A stretch of DNA of 64,000 nt from positions 970,160-1,034,159 of the forward strand of contig NZ_KL407334.1 of assembly GCF_000706625.1 (NCBI RefSeq), in the 5' to 3' direction. Position 1 is the stretch's first letter. Every line of letters starts with the position of its first letter. Under the pieces are notes generated by a model, which saw nothing but the letters and a program-made list of their open reading frames with translations, had not been told where the DNA came from and did no database searches. This DNA is from Bartonella koehlerae C-29. Lineage in GTDB: Bacteria; Pseudomonadota; Alphaproteobacteria; Rhizobiales; Rhizobiaceae. The position numbers were made by a program, and so were the translations under genes. This document shows, piece after piece, positions 9,526-19,504 of the stretch.

Positions 9526-10245
9526 ATGACATTAGCACTTCAGTATAAACGTATTCTTTTAAAAGTTTCTGGTGAAGCTCTTATGGGGGGGCAGAGTTTT
9601 GGGATTGATGTTTCCGTTGCAGACCGTATCGCTGCTGATGTTGCTGAGGTGCGGGTGATGGGAATAGAAGTTGCTATTGTTATAGGTGGAGGCAATATTT
9701 TTCGTGGAGTTGCCGTTGCTTCGCATGGTGGAGATCGTGTGACAGGTGACCATATGGGAATGTTGGCGACAGCTATTAATTCCTTAGCATTGCGAACATC
9801 ATTAACAAAACTAGGGATTGAAACGGTAGTATTATCTGCGATTGCTATGCCACAAATTTGTGAGAGTTTTTCACAGCGTAAAGCAATAGGTTATATGAAT
9901 CAAGGAAAGGTTGTTATTTTTGCAGGTGGTACTGGTAATCCGTTTTTTACTACTGATTCTGCTGCTACTTTGCGTGCAGCAGAAATTGGTGCAGATGTTC
10001 TCCTGAAAGGAACACAAGTAGATGGTATTTATTCTGCAGATCCAAAGATAGATCCTACGGCTAAACGTTTTGATCAGTTAACACATGTTGAGATTTTACA
10101 ATTGGGGTTATCCGTCATGGATACAACGGCGGTTACTTTAGCGCGCGAGAACAATGTACCAATTATTGTGTACTCTATTCATGAAAAAGGTGGTTTAGCT
10201 AAGGTGTTGAATGGAACAGGACGGTTTACAATAGTATCGGAATGA
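9526..10245 (+). CDS. pyrH: Uridylate kinase
   Basis: UMP kinase of the amino-acid kinase fold, 239 residues, which makes UDP from UMP and ATP in the pyrimidine pathway and is hexameric in bacteria. The N-terminal [15 protein letters not shown] and the GGGNIFRG block that binds phosphates are visible, and [16 protein letters not shown] marks the UMP site. ATG 9526 is chosen because GGGGAG lies eight bases upstream; the frame is open to 9505, but that ATG would place the ribosome site inside the coding region. It sits between tsf and frr, as in Brucella and rhizobia. Confidence 0.97.
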   Translation: MTLALQYKRILLKVSGEALMGGQSFGIDVSVADRIAADVAEVRVMGIEVAIVIGGGNIFRGVAVASHGGDRVTGDHMGMLATAINSLALRTSLTKLGIETVVLSAIAMPQICESFSQRKAIGYMNQGKVVIFAGGTGNPFFTTDSAATLRAAEIGADVLLKGTQVDGIYSADPKIDPTAKRFDQLTHVEILQLGLSVMDTTAVTLARENNVPIIVYSIHEKGGLAKVLNGTGRFTIVSE

Positions 10246-10282
10246 AGATAATTTTCAAGGCGTAATTAAAGGAGACAGAAAT

Positions 10283-10843
10283 ATGAGTGTTACATCAATT
10301 ATGGATGATCTGAAACGTCGCATGCACGGTGCTATTTCGGCTTTTAAACATGAATTAGGGGGATTGCGGACTGGGCGAGCATCAGCCAGTTTACTAGAGC
10401 CATTAACAGTTGAGGCTTATGGTTCTGTTGTACATATAAATCAGGTTGCGAATATTTCTGTTCCAGAACCGCGGATGCTTTCAGTTTCTGTTTGGGATAA
10501 AACGATGGTAGGGGCTGTGGAGCGTGCTATTCGTGATTCTGGTCTTGGTTTAAATCCTATCACTGATGGTGTGAATTTGCGTATTCCTTTACCTGAATTG
10601 AATGAAGAACGTCGTAAAGAATTAGTAAAAATTGCTCATCACTATGCAGAGCAGGCCCGTGTTGCTACTCGTCATGTTCGCAGAGATGGCATGGATAATT
10701 TGAAGAAGTTAGAAAAAGAAGGTGAAATCGGTCAAGATGAAGCACATAGTTTATCCGAAAAAGTTCAAAAACTTACGGATGAAACCATTGCCGATATTGA
10801 TAAGATTTTGGCTGTCAAAGAATCTGAAATTATGCACGTTTAA
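10283..10843 (+). CDS. frr: Ribosome recycling factor
   Basis: Ribosome recycling factor, 186 residues, which splits post-termination ribosomes together with EF-G. The conserved [14 protein letters not shown] block (from about residue 29), the middle domain with [15 protein letters not shown], and the C-terminal coiled helix [17 protein letters not shown] are intact. AAGGAG lies about nine bases before the ATG. The next gene expected downstream, uppS, is only a remnant here. Confidence 0.97.
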   Translation: MSVTSIMDDLKRRMHGAISAFKHELGGLRTGRASASLLEPLTVEAYGSVVHINQVANISVPEPRMLSVSVWDKTMVGAVERAIRDSGLGLNPITDGVNLRIPLPELNEERRKELVKIAHHYAEQARVATRHVRRDGMDNLKKLEKEGEIGQDEAHSLSEKVQKLTDETIADIDKILAVKESEIMHV

Positions 10844-10899
10844 GACGGTTTTTTCACTAGAAAAAGAATATTACATCCCTATCTTATTCCTATTGGTGC

Positions 10900-11525
10900 T
10901 AAGGACAAGTTATGTGTGCTGTTGATAGCAAGGCATGGAATGCGAAGAAATGTATTTTACTATATTTATATATTGTATAAGAAAGATTAATTTGGAGTAG
11001 CAGATGTTTTTTGAAACTTTTTTTACCTTTGAGTAAGGCCTGGAGCGCATTATTTAATTAGGTAATGAAAGTTTTTTTCTCAATCTAATTTTGTTGAGTT
11101 CCGTGACAAAAATGTTTTCATGTTAATGATCTTTCAAATATTTCACGGCAACTTTTGGAAAAAGAATGTGAGTCAAAAAATCAATCTTAATCTTGATATT
11201 ACTTTTCATTACGAATGAAACGGTAGGATAGATAAAGGAGCGTTGTTCTGTGCAATTTTTTATGTTTTTTTACTTTGAACAGATACTTAATAGTTTTCTA
11301 GAAAAATTTTTTAATGTCAAATAAATAGTAAAATTCATAATTCGCATGGTGAGTGAAGAGTATTTTCTTATTTTTAAAATCAGGGGTATATTGAGAAAAA
11401 TATTTTAGGTTTGGTCTTTGATGTGTAAGCTTTTGAAGTCGTTATCACTGATTACTTGGTCTTATGAACACTATCTTGGTAGAGTAGATCATTTATGGTC
11501 AATTATTGGTAAAGTGTGCAAAATG
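10900..11525 (+). pseudogene. uppS: Decayed uppS (undecaprenyl diphosphate synthase) remnant
   Basis: The 770-base gap between frr and cdsA has no open frame but contains pieces that align with UppS in the right order. At 10918-10953 the frame reads AVDSKAWNAKKC, ungapped against the catalytic IMDGNGRWAKKR block. In the same frame at 11008-11046 it reads FLKLFLPLSKAWS, ungapped against YLTLFAFSSENWS. Near 11177-11214, in another frame, INLNLDITFHYE resembles the TGLNLVIAFNYG block, and near 11464-11510 YLGRVDHLWSIIGKV resembles the YAGRDRRFGGV end. Several stops and at least one frame change separate them, and a deletion of about ten codons lies between the first two. UppS makes the C55 lipid carrier for cell-wall synthesis and is normally essential. 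Confidence 0.72.
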
Positions 11526-11616
11526 TAAATATAAAAATTCTCCATAGCAAAGCCAGAGTTTTTTGTTTGCAGAGGCTTTTGAGTTTGCCTTTTTAATTTG
11601 ATGTTTGGAAGTTGTT

Positions 11617-12432
11617 TTGTCTAATCTGGTTTCTCGTATTCTTACTGCTTTAACTTTTGGTTTCATTGCTTTGTGTTTAACGTGGGTTGGGGGCACTTTA
11701 TTTTTTTTATTTGTTTGGGTTATTGGTGGTTTTATTCTTTATGAATGGATGAGTATTACTAAAGAAAAGTGGCATGTTTCACAAAAAATATTAGCGAGTA
11801 TTTTTTATTTGGTTTTTTGCGCCTTATTGGTATCGAATGCATCTGCTTCATTAATCTTTTGTATTTTGATAGCTTTGGCAGCACTGTTAGCTATCGGGCC
11901 TGTGAGAAAGAGTATTTGGGTTTTTTTTGGTTTTTTATATGTATGTTTTCCGGTTGTGGCTTTATCCTTTTTACGGGGGCATGAGTCATTAGGATTCTGG
12001 GTTGTTATCTTTTTATTTACAATAGTGTGGGGAACAGATATTGCTGGATATTTTAGCGGACGTGCGTTTGGTGGTCCTAAATTAGCACCACAATTTTCCC
12101 CTAATAAAACATGGGTGGGGGCAATTTGTGGTACATTTGTTGGAGTTTTTGGCGGTGTATTGATTGCTTTTTGGTTTTTTGACTTAAATTCAGCAGTTTT
12201 TTTTGTACCATTGCTTACGCTCATTTTATCAATTGTTTCGCAAATGAGTGATTTAGGGCAATCATGGCTAAAAAGGCAATTTTCTGTTAAAGATTCTAGT
12301 TCTTTATTGCCTGGGCATGGTGGGTTTATGGATCGTATGGATGGATTAATAGGGGCTGCTTTTCTTCTTTATTTAATTGGTTCTTTTATGTCTGATATGG
12401 ATACACCTTTTAATCTCTTTTGTATGGTTTAA
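11617..12432 (+). CDS. cdsA: Phosphatidate cytidylyltransferase
   Basis: CDP-diacylglycerol synthase, 271 residues, an inner-membrane enzyme that activates phosphatidic acid with CTP for phospholipid synthesis. Several hydrophobic helices fill the protein. The family signature is seen as SDLGQSWLKRQFSVKDSSSLLPGHGGFMDRMDGL, here given in parts: SDLGQS (from about residue 206) and PGHGGFMDRMDG. The start is a TTG at 11617 (MSNLVSRILTAL) with GGAAG five bases upstream; an in-frame TTG at 11605 is the alternative. With uppS decayed, cdsA must use a promoter in the gap or read-through from frr. The stop abuts rseP directly. Confidence 0.93.
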   Translation: MSNLVSRILTALTFGFIALCLTWVGGTLFFLFVWVIGGFILYEWMSITKEKWHVSQKILASIFYLVFCALLVSNASASLIFCILIALAALLAIGPVRKSIWVFFGFLYVCFPVVALSFLRGHESLGFWVVIFLFTIVWGTDIAGYFSGRAFGGPKLAPQFSPNKTWVGAICGTFVGVFGGVLIAFWFFDLNSAVFFVPLLTLILSIVSQMSDLGQSWLKRQFSVKDSSSLLPGHGGFMDRMDGLIGAAFLLYLIGSFMSDMDTPFNLFCMV

Positions 12433-13596
12433 ATGGGAGAAGATATCTTGGATTTTTTGAATCATATAATTGCTTTAGGCGACGTACTTTTAAGAAGTTT
12501 GAGTGTTCTTTTCGTTGTTATGATTATCATTTTTGTTCACGAAGCTGGACATTATCTCATTGGGCGGTGGTGTGGTATTAAGGCATCGGTTTTTTCGCTT
12601 GGATTTGGACCACAAATAGTGGGTTACACAGATAGGCGTGGTACACAGTGGCGTTTAGCACTTATTCCTTTAGGAGGATACGTAAAGTTTATAGGGGATG
12701 AAGAAGGAGTGCATGAAACATCTTCTCGATCACTTCCGATTGTTGACGGTTCATTTGCTAGTGCGCATGCTTGGAAAAAAGCAGCAACTGTTTTTGCTGG
12801 TCCCTTGTTCAATGCCCTTTTTACCGTTGTTATTTTAACGTTTTTTTTCTTTATATATGGTCGTGTAGCCATTGAACCAGTTGTTGGTTCTTTCGTAAAA
12901 GATTTTCCTGCTGTTCAAGCTGGTTTGCAATTAGGCGACCGTTTTATTGAAATAGATGGTCGACAGGTTGAAAGTTTTGAAGATTTGATGAACTATGTGA
13001 CGTTTCATGGTGAAAATCCTATAGAATTTAAAATGGAACGCGGTGGGCAGGTCTTTACGACGGTGATTACGCCAAAAGTGGTGGAGCGAGATGATGGATT
13101 TGGTAATCGGGTTCGAAGTGGACTGATAGGTGTAGGGGTTCCTGTTGATCCAGATAATCCTGCGCGTTTAGATCCAGCCTATGTGAAACATATTCGCTAT
13201 GGTTTTGGCAGAGCTTTAAGAGAAGCATCAAAACGTGTTACGTTTATTGTTACCCAAACAATTTTTTTTATGGGGCGTTTACTAGGTGGAAAAGAAGATC
13301 ATTGTCGGCTAAGCGGTCCTTCTAAGACAATTAAAATTGCTTGGCAAGTAAGTGAAACAGGTTTTATCTCTTTATTGAATTTTATGGCTTTTTTTTCAAT
13401 AGGTGTTGGGCTTATTAATCTTTTTCCAATTCCTCCACTTGATGGTGGGCATTTGTTATTTCATGTTGTTGAAATCATTATTGGGAGACCAATATCAGTT
13501 AAAATTCGAGAGATTATTTTTCGCTTAGGTCTCTGCTTTGTTCTCCTATTTATGTTGTTTGCGCTCTTTAATGATTATTTTTGTTGGTTTAGCTAA
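12433..13596 (+). CDS. rseP: Site-2 zinc metalloprotease RseP (MmpA family)
   Basis: An intramembrane zinc protease of 387 residues that cleaves membrane-bound regulators or leftover signal peptides in the inner membrane. The zinc motif HEAGH is at 36-40 inside the first membrane helix. A PDZ domain follows (about 130-220, GLQLGDRFIEIDGRQV), and the second catalytic segment PPLDGGHLLF lies near the C-terminus. The ATG directly follows the cdsA stop (TAAATG), which implies translational coupling. A TTG at 12448, preceded by GGAGAA, is a possible alternative start. It is followed by bamA. Confidence 0.94.
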   Translation: MGEDILDFLNHIIALGDVLLRSLSVLFVVMIIIFVHEAGHYLIGRWCGIKASVFSLGFGPQIVGYTDRRGTQWRLALIPLGGYVKFIGDEEGVHETSSRSLPIVDGSFASAHAWKKAATVFAGPLFNALFTVVILTFFFFIYGRVAIEPVVGSFVKDFPAVQAGLQLGDRFIEIDGRQVESFEDLMNYVTFHGENPIEFKMERGGQVFTTVITPKVVERDDGFGNRVRSGLIGVGVPVDPDNPARLDPAYVKHIRYGFGRALREASKRVTFIVTQTIFFMGRLLGGKEDHCRLSGPSKTIKIAWQVSETGFISLLNFMAFFSIGVGLINLFPIPPLDGGHLLFHVVEIIIGRPISVKIREIIFRLGLCFVLLFMLFALFNDYFCWFS

Positions 13597-13803
13597 TTAA
13601 ATTATGGAAAACATTTTATAAATTAGGTAATAGTAGAAGAATACAAATGAAAAGTCGTTTACCATATCCACAAAATATTGTGGCATCATGTGCTATAATG
13701 AGTAATTAAGGGGTGGAAAGTCTTGCTGTGAATAAAAGAGTTGTTATGGCAGTTAGCTTTTTGAGGCGTTGTGTTCAGGGAATAAGATAAGGTAAAAAAG
13801 CCA

Positions 13804-16200
13804 ATGACTATGAATTCAAGGTTTTTAAATGCAGCATCTGTGTTGGTGTTAGGTATGAGGATTATTATCCCAACAACAGCCTTTGTATCAACTGCGATGG
13901 TTGGAGAAGTACAAGCATCTGTGGTTCGTTCCATTGAGGTTCGTGGGAATAAATTTGTAAGTGCTCAGGTGGTTCGAGATAATATAGATATTAAAGTTGG
14001 AAAGAGCTTTTCCAGTGGTGATGTCGATTCTGCGGTAAAGCGTCTTTTTGGATTAGGGTTATTTTATGATGTTAAAATAAACCAGGTAGGCGATAGGTTG
14101 GTTGTGTTAGTCAAAGAGTATGAAGTTGTCAATCAGGTGTTGTTTCAAGGAAATAAATCTCTTAAAGATCCTGATCTTAAACGGTTTATTTCTTTAAAAC
14201 CGAATGAGCCTTTCAATTCTGCCAAGCTTTCGGCCGATACTAATATGATTCGTGAAGCTTATAAAACTGTTGGTCGTAATGATATCGTTGTTACGGTTCA
14301 AACTATTAACCTTGGAAAAGGGCGTGTAAATGTGGTTTTTAATATTGTTGAAGGTCGCAAGACAAAGATTAGCAATATCACTTTTAAGGGGAATCACGCT
14401 TTTGAGAGTCGCCGTTTACGTGATGTGATTTCAACAAAGCCTTCAGGATTACTCTCGTTATTGTTGAGAGGTGATGTTTATAGTGAGGAACGTTTGGCTG
14501 CTGATGAAGAGGCGCTCCGTCGCTTTTACTATAACCGTGGTTATGCTGATTTTCGCGTTATTTCCTCTAAAGCGGTTTTTGATGAAGCGCGTAATGCTTA
14601 TAAAATTGATTTCGTTCTCGATGAGGGTGTGCGCTATAAAATTGGTGATGTTCAGATTGAAAGTGATATCGATGGGATTGATGTTCAATCTATGAAAGGG
14701 ATACTTAAAACCCGTTCGGGTGATGTTTATAGTGCAGAAAATATTGAACAATCTGTTGCAATTATCAACAATAAAGTTGCTGATTCAGGATATGCTTTTG
14801 CTAAAGTTGAGACACGAGGAAATCGTGATTTAGCAAATCATACAATTTCTATTTTGTATAACATTGAACAAGGTCCTCGGGCTTATGTTCAGCGTATTGA
14901 AGTACGTGGTAATGAAAAGACACGTGACTATGTCATTCGCCGTGAGATTGATTTAAATGAAGGTGATGCTTACAATCAGACCTTAGTGCAGCGAGCAAAA
15001 CGTCGTCTAGAAAATTTAGGCTTTTTTAAAGCCGTTAATATTTCAATGGTTCCCACCGATCAACCTGATCAGATTATCTTGGTTGTAGATGTGATTGAAG
15101 CACCAACAGGAGATCTTTCTTTTTCTGGAGGGTATACAACGGGAGGTACAAGCCCTGGTGTGTCACTTGAGGTATCTGTTACCGAGCGTAATCTTGGGGG
15201 ACGTGGTCAGTATGTTCGTTTAAGCTTAGGTGCTGGACAAGAGAAATCCCGTAATTACAATTTATCGTTTGTTGATCCTTATTTCTTAGGTTATCGTTTA
15301 TCCGCTGGGGTTGATATTTTTCGCAGTACTTATCGCGCTGATAAAGCATATGATGTAAGACAGACAGGTGGATCACTTCGGTTTGCGGTACCTATTAATG
15401 ACCAGTTATCTGCTAATTTAGCTTATTCTTATGTGCAGGAAGAATATGATTTCGGTAAAGAATATGACTTAAGCAAAGATACTGATATAAGAGACTTATA
15501 TGGGAAATATTCTGGTGCAATTGTTCAAGCAGCGCAGCATAGTCCTTGGAAACGTTCATCAATTAGTTATGGTCTAACCTATAATACTATTGATGATATG
15601 AAAAATCCGCATGATGGATGGTATCTACGTGTTCTTCAGGAATATGCAGGACTTGGCGGCAGCGCAAAGTTCTTGAAGACAACTGGTAAAGCGATGATGT
15701 ATAAAACACTTTCCGATCGGATGGATCTTGTCGGTTTACTTTCTTTTGGTGGTGGTTATATCCATGAAATAGGCCGAGAGGGGGCTCGTATCTTCGATAT
15801 GTTTAAAATAAATACTGATATGATCCGTGGGTTCAAATATAACGGGATAGGTCCGCGTCAAGTTTCCAATAAAGGTGAGGTTTATTTCTTAGGGGGAACG
15901 ACATATATGAATGCGACTGCTGAAGTACAGTTTCCCATACCTGTTGTGCCTGAAGGGTTAGGATTTCGCGGTGCATTATTTGCGGATATTGCAACGCTTT
16001 ATGGCAGTAATTATAAACCTGTTTTTCAGGGTGAAATGCCTGTTACAAATATCAAAAGTGCATGGCGTTCATCCGCAGGTGTTAGTTTGATGTGGGATTC
16101 GCCGTTTGGTCCGCTGCGTTTTGATTATGCTTGGCCACTAAAAAAGCAAGAAGGGGATCGTTTGCAGCAATTGAACTTTGGTATTTCTACGAAGTTCTGA
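13804..16200 (+). CDS. bamA: Outer membrane protein assembly factor BamA (Omp85)
   Basis: The central pore of the BAM complex, 798 residues, which inserts beta-barrel proteins into the outer membrane. A signal peptide ends near VQASVV (about residue 38). Five POTRA repeats follow to about residue 420, each with the pattern of IEVRGNKFVSAQVVRDNI. The C-terminal barrel contains the conserved MIRGFKYNGIGPR loop (the family VRGF motif) and ends in Phe (GISTKF), the usual outer-membrane signal. ATG 13804 has TAAGG about ten bases upstream; ATG 13810 is possible. Length is normal. It lies between rseP and lpxD as in related genera. Confidence 0.97.
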   Translation: MTMNSRFLNAASVLVLGMRIIIPTTAFVSTAMVGEVQASVVRSIEVRGNKFVSAQVVRDNIDIKVGKSFSSGDVDSAVKRLFGLGLFYDVKINQVGDRLVVLVKEYEVVNQVLFQGNKSLKDPDLKRFISLKPNEPFNSAKLSADTNMIREAYKTVGRNDIVVTVQTINLGKGRVNVVFNIVEGRKTKISNITFKGNHAFESRRLRDVISTKPSGLLSLLLRGDVYSEERLAADEEALRRFYYNRGYADFRVISSKAVFDEARNAYKIDFVLDEGVRYKIGDVQIESDIDGIDVQSMKGILKTRSGDVYSAENIEQSVAIINNKVADSGYAFAKVETRGNRDLANHTISILYNIEQGPRAYVQRIEVRGNEKTRDYVIRREIDLNEGDAYNQTLVQRAKRRLENLGFFKAVNISMVPTDQPDQIILVVDVIEAPTGDLSFSGGYTTGGTSPGVSLEVSVTERNLGGRGQYVRLSLGAGQEKSRNYNLSFVDPYFLGYRLSAGVDIFRSTYRADKAYDVRQTGGSLRFAVPINDQLSANLAYSYVQEEYDFGKEYDLSKDTDIRDLYGKYSGAIVQAAQHSPWKRSSISYGLTYNTIDDMKNPHDGWYLRVLQEYAGLGGSAKFLKTTGKAMMYKTLSDRMDLVGLLSFGGGYIHEIGREGARIFDMFKINTDMIRGFKYNGIGPRQVSNKGEVYFLGGTTYMNATAEVQFPIPVVPEGLGFRGALFADIATLYGSNYKPVFQGEMPVTNIKSAWRSSAGVSLMWDSPFGPLRFDYAWPLKKQEGDRLQQLNFGISTKF

Positions 16201-16231
16201 TTTAAATTTTTTTTAGAAGAAAAAATTTAAA
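16201..16231 (+). terminator. A/T-only hairpin after bamA
   Basis: TTTAAATTTTTT (16201-16212) pairs with AAAAAATTTAAA (16220-16231) over 12 A-T pairs directly after the bamA stop. With no G-C pairs it would be weak, and it lies inside an otherwise continuous gene block. It may act as a partial terminator or be chance AT-rich sequence. Confidence 0.35.
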
Positions 16232-16265
16232 GAAAATGGGGTAAGCTGGGAGAGAAAGTATTTTG

Positions 16266-17312
16266 ATGGCGGATACATTTTTTTTTACGCCGTCCCGGCG
16301 GTTGACGGTTGCTAATGTTGCTGAGTTGACAGGTGCAAAACTTCTTAATCCAGAGTTTTCTAACAAAGTTATAAATACTCTTTCTTCGCTTGAAAATGCC
16401 GAAAAAGGTTCTCTTGTGTTTGTGGAGAATCGGAAGTTTTCTGATGCTTTAGTAGGAAGTTCTGCTGTTGCTGTTTTTTGTACGAATGAAATCGTTTTTA
16501 AAGTTCCTGAATCTATGGCAATTTTGGTGACATCCACACCACAGCGTGATTTTGCCCAGATTGGTCGTATCCTGTTTCCCGATTCTGTTAAGCCCATGCC
16601 TTGGTTTGGACAGAGGGAGATCTCTCCGCACGCGCATATTCATCCAAGTGCTAAGCTTGCAGATGATGTATGTATTGAAGCGGGAGCTGTTATCGGGAGA
16701 GATGTTGAGATTGGTTCAGGATCTCTTATTGCATCTACTGCTGTTATCGGTGAGAACTGTCGTATTGGGTGTGACTGTTATATTGCTCCCAAGGTAACAG
16801 TTCAGTATTCTTTGATAGGTGACAAAGTTCATCTTCACCCTGGTGCCAGCATTGGGCAAGACGGTTTTGGCTATATTGATGGTTCTTCTGGAATTGAAAA
16901 AGTTCCACAACTTGGTCGTGTTATTATTGAGGATGGTGTGGAAATTGGTGCCAATACGACAATTGATCGTGGAACATTTGAGGATACCATTATTGGTAAA
17001 GGAAGCAAAATTGATAATTTAGTACAGATTGCCCACAATGTGAAGATTGGTCGCTATTGTCTTATTGCCGCTCAATGTGGAATTGCTGGAAGTACATCCA
17101 TAGGTGATATGTCTCAACTTGGTGGGAGTGTTGGGGTAGCAGATCATATCATCGTAGGTAAATATGTTCAGATTGCTGCTGGCAGTGGTGTTATGAATGA
17201 CATTCCGGATGGTGAAAAATGGGGAGGTAGTCCCGCTCGACCATTTAAACAATGGTTCCGTGAAGTAGCGGCTTTGCGTAATATTGGCAAAGTTAAAAAG
17301 GAGAAACGCTAA
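16266..17312 (+). CDS. lpxD: UDP-3-O-acylglucosamine N-acyltransferase LpxD
   Basis: The third enzyme of lipid A synthesis, 348 residues; it adds the N-linked hydroxyacyl chain to UDP-3-O-acyl-GlcN from acyl-ACP in the cytoplasm. An N-terminal uridine-binding domain (about 1-100) is followed by a long left-handed parallel beta-helix of hexapeptide repeats, as in [13 protein letters not shown] and IGENCRIG. The catalytic His is probably in the segment [13 protein letters not shown] (about residue 254). ATG 16266 is preferred over TTG 16263. One base separates its stop from fabZ. Confidence 0.96.
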   Translation: MADTFFFTPSRRLTVANVAELTGAKLLNPEFSNKVINTLSSLENAEKGSLVFVENRKFSDALVGSSAVAVFCTNEIVFKVPESMAILVTSTPQRDFAQIGRILFPDSVKPMPWFGQREISPHAHIHPSAKLADDVCIEAGAVIGRDVEIGSGSLIASTAVIGENCRIGCDCYIAPKVTVQYSLIGDKVHLHPGASIGQDGFGYIDGSSGIEKVPQLGRVIIEDGVEIGANTTIDRGTFEDTIIGKGSKIDNLVQIAHNVKIGRYCLIAAQCGIAGSTSIGDMSQLGGSVGVADHIIVGKYVQIAAGSGVMNDIPDGEKWGGSPARPFKQWFREVAALRNIGKVKKEKR

Positions 17313-17313
17313 T

Positions 17314-17781
17314 ATGATCACCACCGAAGAAACTAGAAGTTTAGAGGCTTTAGATATTGAAAAATTACTCTCAATATTACCTCATCGTTATCCGTTTTTA
17401 TTGATCGATCGGATTGTTGAAATTGATGGTGAGCAAGAAGCTATTGGTATTAAAAATATAACCATTAACGAGCCACATTTTGTAGGGCATTTTCCTGAAA
17501 AACCTGTCATGCCTGGTGTGTTGATTTTAGAAGCTATGGCACAAACAGCGGGAGCAATTTCACTTTTAAGATTAGGGAATAAGCAAACAAAATTGGTTTA
17601 TCTTATGACTGTTGATAATGCGAAGTTTCGTAAGCCAGTTATACCTGGTGATCAGCTAAAGATCCATGTTCAGCTTTTAAAAAAGCGATCTGGCGTGAGG
17701 CGTTTTTCGTGTATTGCAGAAGTAAAGAGCGTCCGTGTTGCCGAAGCGGAAATTGCTGCGATGATTCTCGAAAAAGAGTAA
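17314..17781 (+). CDS. fabZ: 3-hydroxyacyl-ACP dehydratase FabZ
   Basis: The hot-dog fold dehydratase of type II fatty-acid synthesis, 155 residues. It removes water from 3-hydroxyacyl-ACP and so competes with LpxA and LpxD for the same acyl pool, which fits its place between their genes. [17 protein letters not shown] carries the start of the fold, and [20 protein letters not shown] holds the catalytic His (GHFPxxPVMPGV) and the downstream Glu. ATG 17314 has AAGGAG about 12 bases upstream. The frame runs further upstream only as overlap with lpxD. Confidence 0.96.
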   Translation: MITTEETRSLEALDIEKLLSILPHRYPFLLIDRIVEIDGEQEAIGIKNITINEPHFVGHFPEKPVMPGVLILEAMAQTAGAISLLRLGNKQTKLVYLMTVDNAKFRKPVIPGDQLKIHVQLLKKRSGVRRFSCIAEVKSVRVAEAEIAAMILEKE

Positions 17782-17804
17782 ACGATATTGATGGGAATTT
17801 AAAA

Positions 17805-18629
17805 ATGTCCGGTACGAAAATCCATCCAACTGCTCTTGTGGAGAAGGGAGCGCAGCTTGGTGAGAATGTATTCGTTGGGCCGTTTTGTCATATTAGTTCA
17901 GAGGCTGTTATTGGTGATGGATGCAGTTTGATAAGTCATGTTGTGATAATGGGGAAAACAACTTTAGGAGCCGATAGTAAAGTATTTTCACATGCAATTT
18001 TAGGAGCAGAACCGCAAGATAATAAACATAAGGGAGGTTATACAACTCTTTCTATTGGTAAAAATTGTACAATTCGTGAAGGCGTAACAATGCATAGAGG
18101 CTCTGATTCGAGTGTGGGAATGACAATTGTGGGTGATAATTGCCAATTTTTTTGTTATGCTCATATCGCCCACGATTGCCGTGTAGGGAATAATGTAACA
18201 TTTGCGAATAATGCGATGATTGCTGGTCATGTTACTGTTGGCGATTATGTTATTATTGGTGGTGGTGCTGCTGTTCACCAATTTGTTCGTGTTGGACATC
18301 ATGCGTTTATTGGTGGTGTATCGGCGCTAGTTGGTGATTTAATTCCCTATGGAACAGCTGTTGGTGTGCAAGCAAAACTTGCAGGGTTAAATATTATTGG
18401 TATGAAGCGTGCAGGTCTTGAGCGTAAAGATATTCATGCACTACGCCATGCGGTTGCTATGCTTTTTGATCACAGCAAACCGTTTAAAGAGCGTGTCAGC
18501 GATGTTGCTTCTTTCTATCCCGCTTCTCAATCTGTTGTTGATGTAGTTAATTTTATTAAAGAAAAAGGAAAGCGTTTTTATTGTACACCCAAATTTGAAG
18601 GTGATAGAATAAAAGAAAATAAGGATTAA
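17805..18629 (+). CDS. lpxA: UDP-N-acetylglucosamine acyltransferase LpxA
   Basis: The first enzyme of lipid A synthesis, 274 residues, which moves a 3-hydroxyacyl chain from ACP to the 3-OH of UDP-GlcNAc. The N-terminal two thirds are hexapeptide repeats (IHPTALVEKGAQLGENVFVG). The catalytic histidine lies in FFCYAHIAHDCRVGNN, and VHQFVRVGHHAFIGG closes the helix before an alpha-helical tail. ATG 17805 (MSGTKIHPTAL) follows GGGA about nine bases upstream; the frame is open back to 17709 only as overlap with fabZ. lpxI begins two bases after the stop. Confidence 0.97.
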   Translation: MSGTKIHPTALVEKGAQLGENVFVGPFCHISSEAVIGDGCSLISHVVIMGKTTLGADSKVFSHAILGAEPQDNKHKGGYTTLSIGKNCTIREGVTMHRGSDSSVGMTIVGDNCQFFCYAHIAHDCRVGNNVTFANNAMIAGHVTVGDYVIIGGGAAVHQFVRVGHHAFIGGVSALVGDLIPYGTAVGVQAKLAGLNIIGMKRAGLERKDIHALRHAVAMLFDHSKPFKERVSDVASFYPASQSVVDVVNFIKEKGKRFYCTPKFEGDRIKENKD

Positions 18630-18631
18630 AA

Positions 18632-19504
18632 ATGTCTGTCTCTGGTGCGAGAAATTTTCTTTCCGGCCGTACTGCTATTATAGCAGGAAATGGTGTTCTA
18701 CCTATCACTGTTGCTCAAGAACTTGAAAAGGATGGACAGAATCCTTTTCTTGTACTTCTGCGTGATGAAGCAGATGCTTTGCTTTATCGCTATGAACATT
18801 GTGAGTTATCAATTGTAGAGTTAGCGCGTCTCGTTAAAATTTTAAAGGCAGCTGAAGTTTGTAATATTGTTTTGGCCGGTGGTGTGAAAAGGCGGCCACT
18901 TCTTACGCAATTACAATTCGATTGGACAACATTTTTAGCTCTTCCTAAGTTAATTGGGGCTTTGAAGGGAGGGGATGATGTATTATTGAAAGCCTTTGTA
19001 CGGGTTATTGAAGCGCATGGTTTTTATATTATTGGTGCTCATGAGATAGTCCAGAATCTTTTAGCTCCGAGAGAATTTGATTTAACATTACGGCGAGCCA
19101 CGCGAAAAGAGAAAAAAGATATTGTCCTAGCAGCAGAAGCAGCAAAACTTTTAGGTCGTTTAGATATAGGGCAAGCAGCAGTTGCTAGCAATGGAAGGGT
19201 GATTGCGGTTGAGGGAGCAGAAGGAACTGATAATATGCTATGGCGAGTTTGTGAAATGCGAGAAAGAGGACAAATTCCGCCTAAAGGTGGTGTTCTTGTT
19301 AAATGTGCGAAACCACAACAGGATCATCGCTTTGATTTGCCATCAATTGGTCCTACGACAATAATGAATATTGCAAAGAGTGGACTGTCTGGTATTGCGG
19401 TGGAGGCAAATAGAAGTCTGATATTATCAGTGAAAACAACGATAGAAAAAGCCAACAAATATTCCTTGTTTATAGAAACATTTGAAAAATTTGATCATGA
19501 ATAA
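18632..19504 (+). CDS. lpxI: UDP-2,3-diacylglucosamine diphosphatase LpxI
   Basis: LpxI (formerly DUF1009), 290 residues, replaces LpxH in many alphaproteobacteria and hydrolyses UDP-2,3-diacylglucosamine to lipid X and UMP in the cytoplasm. The N-terminal IIAGNGVLPITVAQEL block and the C-terminal catalytic region with AVEGAEGTDNML (the acidic GxEGTD motif) are clear. It starts two bases after lpxA, and its end overlaps the lpxB start by eight bases, so the three genes are probably translated together. Confidence 0.94.
   Translation: MSVSGARNFLSGRTAIIAGNGVLPITVAQELEKDGQNPFLVLLRDEADALLYRYEHCELSIVELARLVKILKAAEVCNIVLAGGVKRRPLLTQLQFDWTTFLALPKLIGALKGGDDVLLKAFVRVIEAHGFYIIGAHEIVQNLLAPREFDLTLRRATRKEKKDIVLAAEAAKLLGRLDIGQAAVASNGRVIAVEGAEGTDNMLWRVCEMRERGQIPPKGGVLVKCAKPQQDHRFDLPSIGPTTIMNIAKSGLSGIAVEANRSLILSVKTTIEKANKYSLFIETFEKFDHE

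Noticed and set aside
11805..12224. 139-codon minus frame inside cdsA
   Set aside because: Antisense shadow of a clear membrane-protein gene; its Lys/Pro-rich composition is the expected mirror of hydrophobic codons.
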